Origin: Alphaproteobacteria bacterium
Lineage (GTDB): Bacteria > Pseudomonadota > Alphaproteobacteria > Puniceispirillales > UBA1172
Direction: 5' to 3'
Length of the DNA: 38,794 bases
NCBI GenBank assembly: GCA_016778985.1
Contig: JADHOM010000018.1
Span: forward strand, 1 to 38,794
The notes under the pieces are model-generated. The model did no database searches and was not told the DNA's origin. It worked only from the letters and a program-made list of their open reading frames with translations. Position numbers and translations under genes: made by a program. Positions 25,345 through 33,640 of this stretch are shown here, piece after piece. Every line of letters begins with the position of its first letter. The stretch's first letter is position 1.

Positions 25345-26154
25345 ATGCTTATAACTAAACCCCATCACCCTATCAGTCATTCCCGCATCCCCCATTACCC
25401 TATCTCGCGTTTCACCATGATGATAGCCGCACTAAGCTTGCTGATAGGCGCCATTATAACCGTGCTTCCATCATCAGCATCAGCATCACGCTTGGATCAG
25501 AGCGATCAGATTAAAGCCATGATTATTCAAGAAGCCTTAAAATCAAGATATGTCTCCCCCAGCCTGGCCTTAGCGGTGGCCGAAACAGAATCCAGTTTCC
25601 GCCCGCATGTCGTCAGTCATAAAGGCGCCATTGGTGTAATGCAAATCATGCCGGCTACCGCCAAAGGCGTGTTTTCTGTTCATCCAGACAGGCTATATCA
25701 ACCGCGGCTGAACATTCAGCTTGGCATTAGATTTTTAGACGATCTGATCGCCACCTATGATGGCCGTATTGATCTGGCACTGTCACATTATAATGGCGGC
25801 TCACGAGTAACACACACTAATCCTCCTAGCATTATTCCCAGCACCAGAGGATATGTTCTAAAAGTGTTGAGCCGTGCCCAACATTATCAAAGCAAATGGC
25901 GCCATATGATGCGGGATGAACCTGCCCTGCCACAGCTGGTATCACTAGTGACGGTATCTAATGCGCCATATGATCAGAATAGCCAATATCTATGGCAGAA
26001 TGAGATTAAGGATATTGATTTCTGGCTTACCAGGAAAGATGCCAGAGCCGTCCACAAGCCGATTACTTCCCATTCCTCGTATAGCCAGCAATTAGTAACA
26101 AAGATGCAACAGAACCGGACGCGCGTCAGCCAGTGGATTAAACAGAACTCTTAG
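25345..26154 (+). CDS. Soluble lytic murein transglycosylase (SLT domain)
   Basis: 269 residues; the ATG at 25345 follows GAGGAATTAATT, while an in-frame ATG at 25327 would overlap this site. One N-terminal hydrophobic helix (about 24-41) exports or anchors it. The SLT domain (PF01464) is complete: LALAVAETESSFRP with catalytic Glu82, GAIGVMQIMPATAK, LNIQLGIRFLDDLIATYDGRIDLALSHYNGG. Such enzymes cleave glycan strands of peptidoglycan, often to let a trans-envelope machine pass the wall. The 100-residue C-terminal extension is unassigned. It sits in the operon between the ExbD-like and cytoplasmic genes. Confidence 0.9.
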   Translation: MLITKPHHPISHSRIPHYPISRFTMMIAALSLLIGAIITVLPSSASASRLDQSDQIKAMIIQEALKSRYVSPSLALAVAETESSFRPHVVSHKGAIGVMQIMPATAKGVFSVHPDRLYQPRLNIQLGIRFLDDLIATYDGRIDLALSHYNGGSRVTHTNPPSIIPSTRGYVLKVLSRAQHYQSKWRHMMRDEPALPQLVSLVTVSNAPYDQNSQYLWQNEIKDIDFWLTRKDARAVHKPITSHSSYSQQLVTKMQQNRTRVSQWIKQNS

Positions 26155-26329
26155 CCGCATGTATATAAACTCCATTATTCCTGATCACGCATTTGAAGCC
26201 GCTGGATGCCGTATTATGTCACCACTCGTGACAGATAATATGGCTTCAAGACTGTTCATTTCATTAAAGCATGTTAAATTATACAATTGTAAAACAACAT
26301 ATTTTAATACAATCAGAAATGTTCAGGTC

Positions 26330-28027
26330 ATGAATGATCCAGAGACTATTTTATCTTCTTGGGCGGAGTTTAGGCTTAACCCACCTTCGCATTATCTGCT
26401 GAATTGTTTGCGAAACATTCATGATGCCACTGATATACAAGGTGAGCCTATATTCTCACCACGAGTTGCAACATTAATTACAACAATGATTGCGTCTAGA
26501 TCATATGGCCCAGAGCTGTATCGGCTATGCGGATTTATGGCCGCAGCATCAGCCTCTGGCATCAATTTTGGTGAGCTTTTACTTGGCGGTAGAGCAACAT
26601 CCGCACGCGTAAACAAGCTGTTTGATCAAGCACAAATAGCGGATGATATAAACATATCAGATCGAAATATTATTCTGACTTCACACAGCCCATCCTATCA
26701 AATTGATAAGGCGCGCAGCCCTGTTATCATTGGCTTGGCTAACTTTATCTGTGACGCACTGGGATTTGATATCTTAGTTAAGATATATGAACGTCTAGGC
26801 AAAGACACCTCATCTGACGCTATTAAAACCACATCAAATGATCTATCGAAACACATATATAGGTTCCTTGGTGAGCATTTGCCGCGAAGCTCTGAGAGGA
26901 AAATCAGTATTCTTCTGCAAGATTACCTGCTGGCTGAGCTTGACGATAATAGCACGATAACCGCAAGCGATGTTGATGATCAGATTATCCTTAATTTCTG
27001 GCTTGAAAAAAGCCTTGATCCTGAGCTAAGCCTCAAGCTCTATGATACTTGCTTGAAGGCATGGATGAGCTTTCGCCAAGGGTTAGATTTAGCTAGCCAA
27101 TCTGCAGCCAATGCAGACAGTCTAGGTGAGGCAGAGTATCGCCTAGATAAGCTGGTGATGAGCTATTTTGATGACCCCGAGATTGATATCAGCATTGCTG
27201 ATTATCGCCCGCCAATTATCCAAAGCAGCGATACATTAATCACTGAAGACCGGTGCAATTTACAATCCGCTTTTCATGAAATCAGCAAACCGCCGCTTGA
27301 TAGCATTAAAATGCTCAATAATGGTGAGAAGGATAAGATTAGCCTGTTGGTGCATGCTGATACGCATGCAACCACCCTGCGCCACTCTATTTTACGAGGG
27401 GCTGTATTTTCCCAAGCCCAGAACCGGATCACCCAAGCCTTGCGCGATCAGCCGCAAGCACAGCCTAATATTATCAGCATGATGCCTGATATTGAGGATG
27501 CCGCTTACTCACATTGGCTCACAGAATGGCGAGATATTCTTACGGTTGCTGACGGCACACTCAAAACCGCCTGCCAGCGGCTTTTAGAAGCGCAACATTT
27601 CGAAGGTTTGGCAATATTGGTGCGGCTATTATCTGATGAAGCCAAACGAGAGCTATCCAGTTTAATGCAAGATGCTGCGACAGCACACAAAGCATCTGAT
27701 CAAACCGCGCAAACTGTTTTTGCCGCCTTGGATCAAAGCAAAGCCAAATTGGCGCTTAAAGGCGAATTAGCAGAGATAAAAACAACGGCACGCGGCTTTC
27801 GCCGTGCAGGGTTAAAATCCGCACCAGCCGCCATCAATGACCCTGAAATATGGCATGATTATCTTGCCAGGGCAGCAAAGTTAACAGAGGTAATTATCAC
27901 GGCTATTGAGCGTTTTATTGAGGCGATTTCCACTACTAATGAGCTGGACGCCTTGTTCCGCCAAGATCATAAAATATTTGCCGATCAATTTTCGCTTATT
28001 TACCATTCAGAGGGTTATCATGAGTAA
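26330..28027 (+). CDS. Large cytoplasmic helical protein of unknown function
   Basis: 565 residues from the ATG at 26330; the frame stays open back to an ATG at 26159 (622 residues). I prefer 26330 because 26155-26329 is AT-rich and poor in protein-like codons, but neither start has a strong ribosome site. No signal peptide or membrane helix. The protein is almost all helical; the C-terminal third (LRHSILRGAVFSQAQNRI..., ALDQSKAKLALKGELAEIKTTARGFRRAGL) has amphipathic helices. No nucleotide-binding motif seen. Its stop overlaps the next start by eight bases, so it is coupled to the 181-residue protein and then to the Lon-like membrane protein. Confidence 0.65.
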   Translation: MNDPETILSSWAEFRLNPPSHYLLNCLRNIHDATDIQGEPIFSPRVATLITTMIASRSYGPELYRLCGFMAAASASGINFGELLLGGRATSARVNKLFDQAQIADDINISDRNIILTSHSPSYQIDKARSPVIIGLANFICDALGFDILVKIYERLGKDTSSDAIKTTSNDLSKHIYRFLGEHLPRSSERKISILLQDYLLAELDDNSTITASDVDDQIILNFWLEKSLDPELSLKLYDTCLKAWMSFRQGLDLASQSAANADSLGEAEYRLDKLVMSYFDDPEIDISIADYRPPIIQSSDTLITEDRCNLQSAFHEISKPPLDSIKMLNNGEKDKISLLVHADTHATTLRHSILRGAVFSQAQNRITQALRDQPQAQPNIISMMPDIEDAAYSHWLTEWRDILTVADGTLKTACQRLLEAQHFEGLAILVRLLSDEAKRELSSLMQDAATAHKASDQTAQTVFAALDQSKAKLALKGELAEIKTTARGFRRAGLKSAPAAINDPEIWHDYLARAAKLTEVIITAIERFIEAISTTNELDALFRQDHKIFADQFSLIYHSEGYHE

Positions 28028-28565
28028 GGAAAACAAAGCTATACTATCCGATGCTGTTATTCTATTTGATAAAATCACGGATGTGCGACTCATGCATGAT
28101 CAGGTTAATGCAACGGCGTCTGAAGGGTTTGACCTCTATCGCTTATGGCAAATTGCTGACGGGTTAGTTGGTGATGATATGCTCCATCAAATATCCCAAA
28201 ACTTTACCGCAAGACGGCAGTTCAAGGCGATCTTGGCACAAAAAGCGCAAGCCTTCCAGCCGCAGCAAGCCGCTGCCTCAAGTGACAGCAATCATCGACA
28301 TGGGGATCAATTTGACGTCCAGATAATGCCCTCAGCTTCACAAGATGGACTAGTCTATGTGCAGTTAATTTTTCATCAAGGTCAAGCCCATCAAAAGACA
28401 TCCGCTGAGATGCTCATTTCACATTGTAATGGTGTATTTCGTCAGAAACCCCTGACGTCACCATTGACGTCTTCACAAGATCAGCGCATACAAATTCTAT
28501 TGCATCATGATGATCCCATGCTAGCCGATTTAAGAAATCCAGAGACGGAACTTTATATCAAGTGA
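28020..28565 (+). CDS. Small cytoplasmic protein of unknown function
   Basis: 181 residues. The start at 28020 overlaps the upstream gene by eight bases and is preceded by GAGGG. An N-terminal helical part (MSKENKAILSDAVILFDKITDVRLMHDQV) is followed by a polar linker rich in Gln/Ala/Ser (about 78-92) and a C-terminal beta-rich domain (FDVQIMPSASQDGLVYVQLIF ... IQILLHHDDPML). No known family. Its TGA overlaps the GTG start of the next gene (GTGA), so these three cytoplasmic-facing proteins are made together, which suggests direct contact. Confidence 0.68.
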   Translation: MSKENKAILSDAVILFDKITDVRLMHDQVNATASEGFDLYRLWQIADGLVGDDMLHQISQNFTARRQFKAILAQKAQAFQPQQAAASSDSNHRHGDQFDVQIMPSASQDGLVYVQLIFHQGQAHQKTSAEMLISHCNGVFRQKPLTSPLTSSQDQRIQILLHHDDPMLADLRNPETELYIK

Positions 28566-29935
28566 CACGCATATTTATACCGACAACACAATATCCGGTA
28601 GAAATTATCTCTCTTACCGAAGAACATTCGGATATTCAGTCTGTTATCTGTATAACCAACACCTTTAATGCATTGCCAGTCAGCGCGGCGTATCATGCCT
28701 TTATCAGGCGGCCAACAGGTATCATTGAAAGAATTACTGGCATCCCGTCCTTTCGTGCTGATGTTAGCGGCCCTATTGATCAAGGCGACAGTTGGCAGTT
28801 AGCCATGCTAATCGCTCATCGACTCCACCATAAAAATGGGTTTAGCCAAAATGATAATTATGACCTGCCCTTCATATGGGCTAGTGGGCAGGTTGATATC
28901 AATCAGACGGTATTACCAATCCACCATATTCGAGAGAAGCTGCTAGCTAGCAAGCCTCTATTTGAGGAGATTAATAGTCGTGGTGGTCAGCTGCATATTG
29001 CATTACACCCTGATAATATGGCAGATGCCACCGACATCATACCCAACTATGCGATTTGTCATCCGCTAGCGCAGGAAGCCGATATTAATCAACTGCTGTC
29101 AAGCATGCTGCTTCAGCATCACCAGAATGAGTCACAAAATCAAATAGATCATATGGAAAGCGCAGAGCAATCTGCCGACACCCCAAAGCGCCGCCAGGCA
29201 AATAGCATTTTTTCTCTAACTAATATACTTAGTCCGTTCTGCAATAAAGGCTGGAAGCGCCTGATCGCCGGCTATGGGCTTGTGACGATACTGTTATTTA
29301 CACTGCAGCAAATGATCCCTTGGCATCCCATTCACGCCGCTATGGAAATGGAAAAATCAGGTGAGCATGTAAAGTTGATCCGAATGTTAAAATCGTATCG
29401 ACAAGATGATAACATTATCGCACGCCTTAGCTTTCTCTATTTTGAAGAAGCCTATTTGCAACAAAAGTCTGATCAGCTGATTGCACAGATTGATATGCAA
29501 TTAGTCTGGGCGGTAGCGAATGATAACGCATCTTCATGTGAAAATGATCAAATGCGCTGGCACCGCTATACCATTACTGATGCCAATTTGCCGTCACTAC
29601 CACAACAACGATGCCATTTATATCTTGAGATACAGAACAGAGGCGACAACAGGTTAGCGCTGGCGGTTGCTATTAATGTTAATGATAGCGGTCAGATCAT
29701 CCCATTATTACAGCCTGCGCAAACACAATTAGCGCCAACCGAACATATCCGTCATCCCATCCATTTAGCTGAACAAAAACCATTTATGATTTTGGTTTCA
29801 TCTTCTGATCACATGACGACAAGCTGGTATCGCTGGTTCAAACGCTGGGCTAATCGACCAGCTGCCCTGACAGCTAAAAAATCGCTCAAAGATACGGGCA
29901 TAGGGGTTCATATGGCGGCGCAAGATAAAACTTAA
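28562..29935 (+). CDS. Inner-membrane protein with Lon-like and DUF4384-like domains
   Basis: 457 residues, GTG start inside the preceding stop. Residues about 15-190 resemble the proteolytic domain of Lon (S16): GPIDQGDSWQLAMLIAHRL lines up with Lon PKDGPSAGIAMATAL (Ser77 at the nucleophile) and IWASGQVDINQTVLPIHHI then REKLLAS with Lon MTGEI...GRVLPIGGIKEKLLAA (Lys126 at the catalytic lysine). There is no AAA+ domain. A single membrane helix (about 233-252) follows, then a periplasmic part; residues 351-417 (LYLEIQNRGDNRLALAVAIN, SGQIIPLLQP) look like a DUF4384-type beta domain. Whether the protease fold is active is unknown, since one residue is inserted before Ser. Last gene of the operon. 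Confidence 0.65.
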   Translation: MTRIFIPTTQYPVEIISLTEEHSDIQSVICITNTFNALPVSAAYHAFIRRPTGIIERITGIPSFRADVSGPIDQGDSWQLAMLIAHRLHHKNGFSQNDNYDLPFIWASGQVDINQTVLPIHHIREKLLASKPLFEEINSRGGQLHIALHPDNMADATDIIPNYAICHPLAQEADINQLLSSMLLQHHQNESQNQIDHMESAEQSADTPKRRQANSIFSLTNILSPFCNKGWKRLIAGYGLVTILLFTLQQMIPWHPIHAAMEMEKSGEHVKLIRMLKSYRQDDNIIARLSFLYFEEAYLQQKSDQLIAQIDMQLVWAVANDNASSCENDQMRWHRYTITDANLPSLPQQRCHLYLEIQNRGDNRLALAVAINVNDSGQIIPLLQPAQTQLAPTEHIRHPIHLAEQKPFMILVSSSDHMTTSWYRWFKRWANRPAALTAKKSLKDTGIGVHMAAQDKT

Positions 29936-29950
29936 TCTTATTATTGCCTC

Positions 29951-31069
29951 TCACAGACAGCGGCCAGTCGATTGATCAGAAAGCATGACATTTGCCGAAA
30001 TTGTGCTGCCATTAATATTAATCTGGCTGAGCAATAATTTACCTTTATTAATCGAATAGGTAGCCTTAATCCGGCCTTCTAGCTTAGGCGTTCCTGCCGC
30101 TGACATGATGCCGCCAATGATATAACTATCACCGATTTTGGTGAAAAGTCGCAGTGGCGTACCCTGCCCTAGGCGCGCTCTCAGCGTTCCGATAGCATCA
30201 GCTTCTGCCGTATCTGCGGGGGTCTGGCTAAGCCGTGAATATGGCGAATAAAGATTGCGATTAGCGCGCTCGATAGCTTGATTGCGAATATGGTATACGG
30301 TTTGATCGGGGGTTAAATAGGCCGCCGTCATGCCAAAGCATTGGCGTAAAATCTGAGCAATTTTTTCTCGCTCGGTTGCACTTTGTGGCCAAAATAACTC
30401 TAACTCTAACCTATCATTAGTTTGATCTAAATGCTGCATCGCCATGCGATGCGATTGAAAGTCAGCAGTGATGATAGCAGAGTCATTTGCCGCCGTGGGC
30501 GACGCCGCAGATGATGGCTTCGGCTCATCCATATGAACAGATGTAATCTCAATCGGCGTCAATGACTTTTTTTGAGGCTGAGTTTGAGGGTTTATGACTG
30601 GCTTTATTTCAGGCTTTATTTCAGGCTTTATTGTTGGCTCTATTGTGAGTGATGGCTCTGATGGCGTTAGTTGCGTTAGTAACACCAAGGGCGTCACCGC
30701 TACCTCAACAGCAACCGCCTCAGACGCAATGACAGGTTTAAGGTCAGCTAGATTATCAACTAATGGTTTAAGATCACCTGGTTTAGCTGATGGCATTGCT
30801 GATGAAGAGGCATCCTCTTGTCCAAGATTGATATTTACATGATCAGGAAAATCAACAAAAGCCATATTATCTTTATGGTAATCAAGCAGATCGGCATGAT
30901 TATATTTAGTTTCAGCCGGCTGATCTAACTGATCACTTTGGTCAGATTTGGCAGCAGTAGCGGCTTCTGATATCTGTTGCTGTTGGATCAGCTGGTCTTG
31001 CTCATGCGGTTCAATCCAAATGAATATCATGAACCCAATGACAGAAATGACAGAAGCTGACCGCCACAT
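29951..31069 (-). CDS. TonB-like-topology envelope protein
   Basis: 372 residues. AGGAG seven bases ahead fixes the ATG at 31069; a GTG two codons earlier overlaps the upstream stop but is too near that site. One N-terminal membrane helix (SVISVIGFMIFIWI) is followed by a long acidic/polar linker and a proline-rich spacer (about 140-170, with IKPEIKPEIKPVINPQ), then a folded periplasmic domain of about 150 residues (LELELFWPQSATEREKIAQIL ... GKLLLSQININGS). The plan matches TonB/TolA, but the C-terminal domain does not show the TonB signature. It ends the minus-strand operon holding the ExbB-like gene and is convergent with the Lon-like gene (15 bases). Confidence 0.68.
   Translation of the reverse strand: MWRSASVISVIGFMIFIWIEPHEQDQLIQQQQISEAATAAKSDQSDQLDQPAETKYNHADLLDYHKDNMAFVDFPDHVNINLGQEDASSSAMPSAKPGDLKPLVDNLADLKPVIASEAVAVEVAVTPLVLLTQLTPSEPSLTIEPTIKPEIKPEIKPVINPQTQPQKKSLTPIEITSVHMDEPKPSSAASPTAANDSAIITADFQSHRMAMQHLDQTNDRLELELFWPQSATEREKIAQILRQCFGMTAAYLTPDQTVYHIRNQAIERANRNLYSPYSRLSQTPADTAEADAIGTLRARLGQGTPLRLFTKIGDSYIIGGIMSAAGTPKLEGRIKATYSINKGKLLLSQININGSTISANVMLSDQSTGRCL
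30600..30647. repeat. Four 12-base units encoding the Pro-rich spacer
   Basis: GGCTTTATTTCA at 30600-30611 and 30612-30623, then GGCTTTATTGTT and GGCTCTATTGTG. On the minus strand they encode the EPTIKPEIKPEIKP part of the TonB-like protein. Spacer length may vary between strains through unequal copies. Confidence 0.85.
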
Positions 31070-31071
31070 AA

Positions 31072-31761
31072 TCACACTCCTGACCGTTCTAAATAAAAGA
31101 CCTGCATGTCAATCATCAACTTACTCAGATCATTAATTCTCTCATTCGGGCTCATATATTGAAGCTCGACACTCGGAACAGATGGGTTTAGATCAGGCGC
31201 AACCTGATTGGTCTGATCGGCCTCAACAATAGCATTGAAAGCATTGGCAATATCAGCATCAGTCACTGGCGCAACATTGCTTTTATTCGCTGTATTGGAA
31301 GCTACAATCTGCTCATTATCCTGTTCTATATTAAGGCCTGAAATGGTGTTTAGCTCAACCTCTGGCACTGGCGCTGCAACATGTTCAAGTGAGGGTGTTG
31401 ATTGTTGTCCACCATCCATCTGAACGCTCGATGACGACGTAACCGGAGCTGCCGCATCCGCCATAGCTAGTTTTGTCAGGATTTCAATATTCGTTGTCAG
31501 GTCTGCTATATCAGATTTCAATACCCTGATCTTATCTTCAAGTTTAGCAACATCCTGAGTGGGCGCAGCAGGGAAGGTTGAAGCGGTTTGATCAATCGTT
31601 TCTTTGCCATCCATCATCACATCATCAATCTGGGCAACCACAGTCTTTGACGTCCCTGTGATCCATCCTGATATCCAGGTTGAAAATGATTGATCAGGTG
31701 AGGCCGTAAACAAATAGCCAAGAGCCGCTAGAACGCTGATATTAAAAATAAGAAAACGCAT
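31072..31761 (-). CDS. Membrane-anchored coiled-coil protein of unknown function
   Basis: 229 residues. An N-terminal helix (FLIFNISVLAALGYLFTA) anchors it; a coiled coil follows (VAKLEDKIRVLKSDIADLTTNIEILTKLA, 71-99), then about 100 residues of low-complexity Ser/Pro/Val/Asn sequence and a short helical C-terminus (NERINDLSKLMIDMQVFYLE). The plan suits a periplasm-spanning spacer protein. AGGAG precedes the ATG, two bases after the ExbB-like stop; its own stop overlaps the region of the TonB-like start. No family recognised. Confidence 0.68.
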   Translation of the reverse strand: MRFLIFNISVLAALGYLFTASPDQSFSTWISGWITGTSKTVVAQIDDVMMDGKETIDQTASTFPAAPTQDVAKLEDKIRVLKSDIADLTTNIEILTKLAMADAAAPVTSSSSVQMDGGQQSTPSLEHVAAPVPEVELNTISGLNIEQDNEQIVASNTANKSNVAPVTDADIANAFNAIVEADQTNQVAPDLNPSVPSVELQYMSPNERINDLSKLMIDMQVFYLERSGV

Positions 31762-31763
31762 GA

Positions 31764-32327
31764 TTATTCTCCTGCGATTATGTGTTGGGAATGAGGGGCA
31801 GGCTTATCGCTGTTCATGGTTGTTGTATTGATCAGGATAAGCATGGTGCGTAGAACCGCAGATAGCGGCAGCCCAATCACTGAGGTCATGAATGCCATGC
31901 TAAAGTGATTGGTCAGATCAGCAATGATATCATTGACAGTGTCGGGAGTCAGGCCACCATTTGATAGTGAGCCAATACCAAGCGATATGCCCAGCAAGGT
32001 AAAGGTTAGCGCAATAGTCGCAATACCATTACAGGCCTGAAGTCCGCTGAGCATCCATTTACGGCGGTAAGCATCAATATTATCTGTGGCAACCTGACCT
32101 TTGGTTTCAAATATCTTCAGACTGCTGAACACACTGACAAAAACTAATAGCATCGTCAGCGTGATAAAGCCGAAGCCAAGAACATCAATCGACCATGTAA
32201 AGATATCTGTTGCCGCAAGATCATTTGATAATGACAGCCCTGCCATGAGGATCACTACTGATCCCAGCATGACGCTTAGGGCACGCCCGCCTATTCCGAT
32301 ATTGTCACTGAATGACGTCCAGTTCAT
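31764..32327 (-). CDS. ExbB/TolQ/MotA-like proton-channel protein
   Basis: 187 residues with four predicted membrane helices (about 16-32, 48-68, 97-120, 143-167). The last two carry the ExbB/TolQ/MotA core: CNGIATIALTFTLLGISLGIG, then AFMTSVIGLPLSAVLRTM, comparable with IATTAPLLGLLGTVIGI and ALYATAIGL..AIPA of ExbB; polar Thr104 and Thr148 sit at the channel positions. Four helices with a very short cytoplasmic loop (69-95) recall a reduced MotA rather than three-helix ExbB. Its ATG overlaps the stop of the preceding gene (ATGA). The partner is most likely the ExbD-like protein encoded at 24915-25310. Confidence 0.75.
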   Translation of the reverse strand: MNWTSFSDNIGIGGRALSVMLGSVVILMAGLSLSNDLAATDIFTWSIDVLGFGFITLTMLLVFVSVFSSLKIFETKGQVATDNIDAYRRKWMLSGLQACNGIATIALTFTLLGISLGIGSLSNGGLTPDTVNDIIADLTNHFSMAFMTSVIGLPLSAVLRTMLILINTTTMNSDKPAPHSQHIIAGE

Positions 32328-32704
32328 CTGCCAACCCTCGCCACCAGCAAGTCACTTGTCGAAAGACCAACGGTTTCTGCCCAATGTTGAGTTATCATTT
32401 GGTTCTTTTCAGCTGCCGCATGACTAAGAAAGGTCAGCTCATAGCTATTGAATGCACGCAATGCCGCCGCTGGAGCAGATGATTTCAGCGATTTGTCATT
32501 GATAACAATCTTTTCAAGATCGGTCAGACGCCGCCAAGATGACATCATATATTCTGACCGCTGCGGGATAGAAATATCTCCATCTAGCATCTTGGAAATA
32601 GCAATGGCGCGTTCGCGTTCAAGATTGTCTAGTGAGTTTGCCATTGCTGGCATCGCTGTTACTAGCGAAACTAAAGTGGCAGATAATGCAAGTAAACGTT
32701 TCAT
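32324..32704 (-). CDS. Small exported protein of unknown function
   Basis: 126 residues with a Sec signal peptide (ends AMPAMA). The mature part of about 103 residues is mostly helical and has no Cys; ISIPQRSEYMMSSWRRLTDLEKIVINDK is the best-structured stretch. No family recognised. GAGGAG six bases ahead of the ATG, and its stop overlaps the ExbB-like start (ATGA), so a stoichiometric periplasmic accessory of the channel is plausible. Confidence 0.7.
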   Translation of the reverse strand: MKRLLALSATLVSLVTAMPAMANSLDNLERERAIAISKMLDGDISIPQRSEYMMSSWRRLTDLEKIVINDKSLKSSAPAAALRAFNSYELTFLSHAAAEKNQMITQHWAETVGLSTSDLLVARVGR

Positions 32705-32724
32705 GAGAAACTCCTCTATTGTGA

Positions 32725-33600
32725 TTAAGACCGATTGATAAAGAGTTGAATATTATTTGCTGGCGAGTCGTAGATTTTAGGCTCAAATCCATCTACACCG
32801 TATTGAAACTCATTCAGATCATCAGCAAATGCCTGCGCATCAAGCGATACAAGTTTGGCCATATGTCCAAGCACATCTTCTTCCATCGCAAGGATAGCTA
32901 GTTTTGACTGAATATCCTGCATGCTAAGACGCAGCTCATCTTCGCGTGACATTTGATCGCCATCTATTGATCCGCCAGCATGATTGGATGGGTGACTTTC
33001 AATGGCCTCAACGAGCTGGCTTATAGCTGACTGATTTTCGGCATAAGCTTGTGCGAACTCGGTTTCAGGCATCATGCTAGATGTGAACAAATCATCCCGC
33101 AGGCTACTATCAACATTCGCCGCCCGATCAGCTACCGCCGCATGAACTTCATCAAATTGTGCTGATTGGCTATTTTCATATGCGGACTGCTTCGATTTAC
33201 GGAGCAAGCGGTTATAGATGTCTAGCTTGACCTCTAAGCGTTTTTTCTTGAGCTGAATTTGCTCGCCCATAAGCTGAATATAGTCACGCTTACCAGATAT
33301 TAACTGATGCCTTGCCTCTAACTGCTCTTGCCCTTGATAGAGATCAAGATCAGATTGCAGTTGTGTTAGAAATGAGACTTGCCCATTAATCGTCTGCTCT
33401 AATGAGCCTAGTTCTGTTGCCAGTGGTGAGCGATCAAAATCTTGCTCAATAGCTGTTTCCAGGTGTTTCGGCGGCAGAATAAGTATCTTTTCGCTGATTG
33501 TTGGCGTCCAGCCAGTTTCATTTGCGGCGGCTTGCAGACTAATCAAACTAGTCGTTGCCAACATGCTCATCGCCAGACTTGCTGTTAAGATTTTTTTCAT
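32725..33600 (-). CDS. Exported coiled-coil protein of unknown function
   Basis: 292 residues from the ATG at 33600, which has AAGGAG ahead and opens a proper signal peptide (MKKILTASLAMSMLATTS... AAA); longer in-frame starts to 33678 would overlap the lipoprotein gene. The mature protein holds a long coiled coil (about 60-140: LEQTINGQVSFLTQLQSDLD ... LKKKRLEVKLDIYNRLLRKS) and a second helical part, with a non-helical tail. It could span the periplasm, as adaptor or YbgF-like proteins do, but no family match is visible. Second gene of the operon. Confidence 0.72.
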   Translation of the reverse strand: MKKILTASLAMSMLATTSLISLQAAANETGWTPTISEKILILPPKHLETAIEQDFDRSPLATELGSLEQTINGQVSFLTQLQSDLDLYQGQEQLEARHQLISGKRDYIQLMGEQIQLKKKRLEVKLDIYNRLLRKSKQSAYENSQSAQFDEVHAAVADRAANVDSSLRDDLFTSSMMPETEFAQAYAENQSAISQLVEAIESHPSNHAGGSIDGDQMSREDELRLSMQDIQSKLAILAMEEDVLGHMAKLVSLDAQAFADDLNEFQYGVDGFEPKIYDSPANNIQLFINRS

Positions 33601-33640
33601 AACCTTATCTCCTTGAAGACCGATAAAAACGGTATGACAA

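Noticed and set aside
26264-26277. TTAA pair resembling another CtrA box
   Set aside because: The gap is six bases, not seven, and the position is just an AT-rich stretch before an uncertain start.
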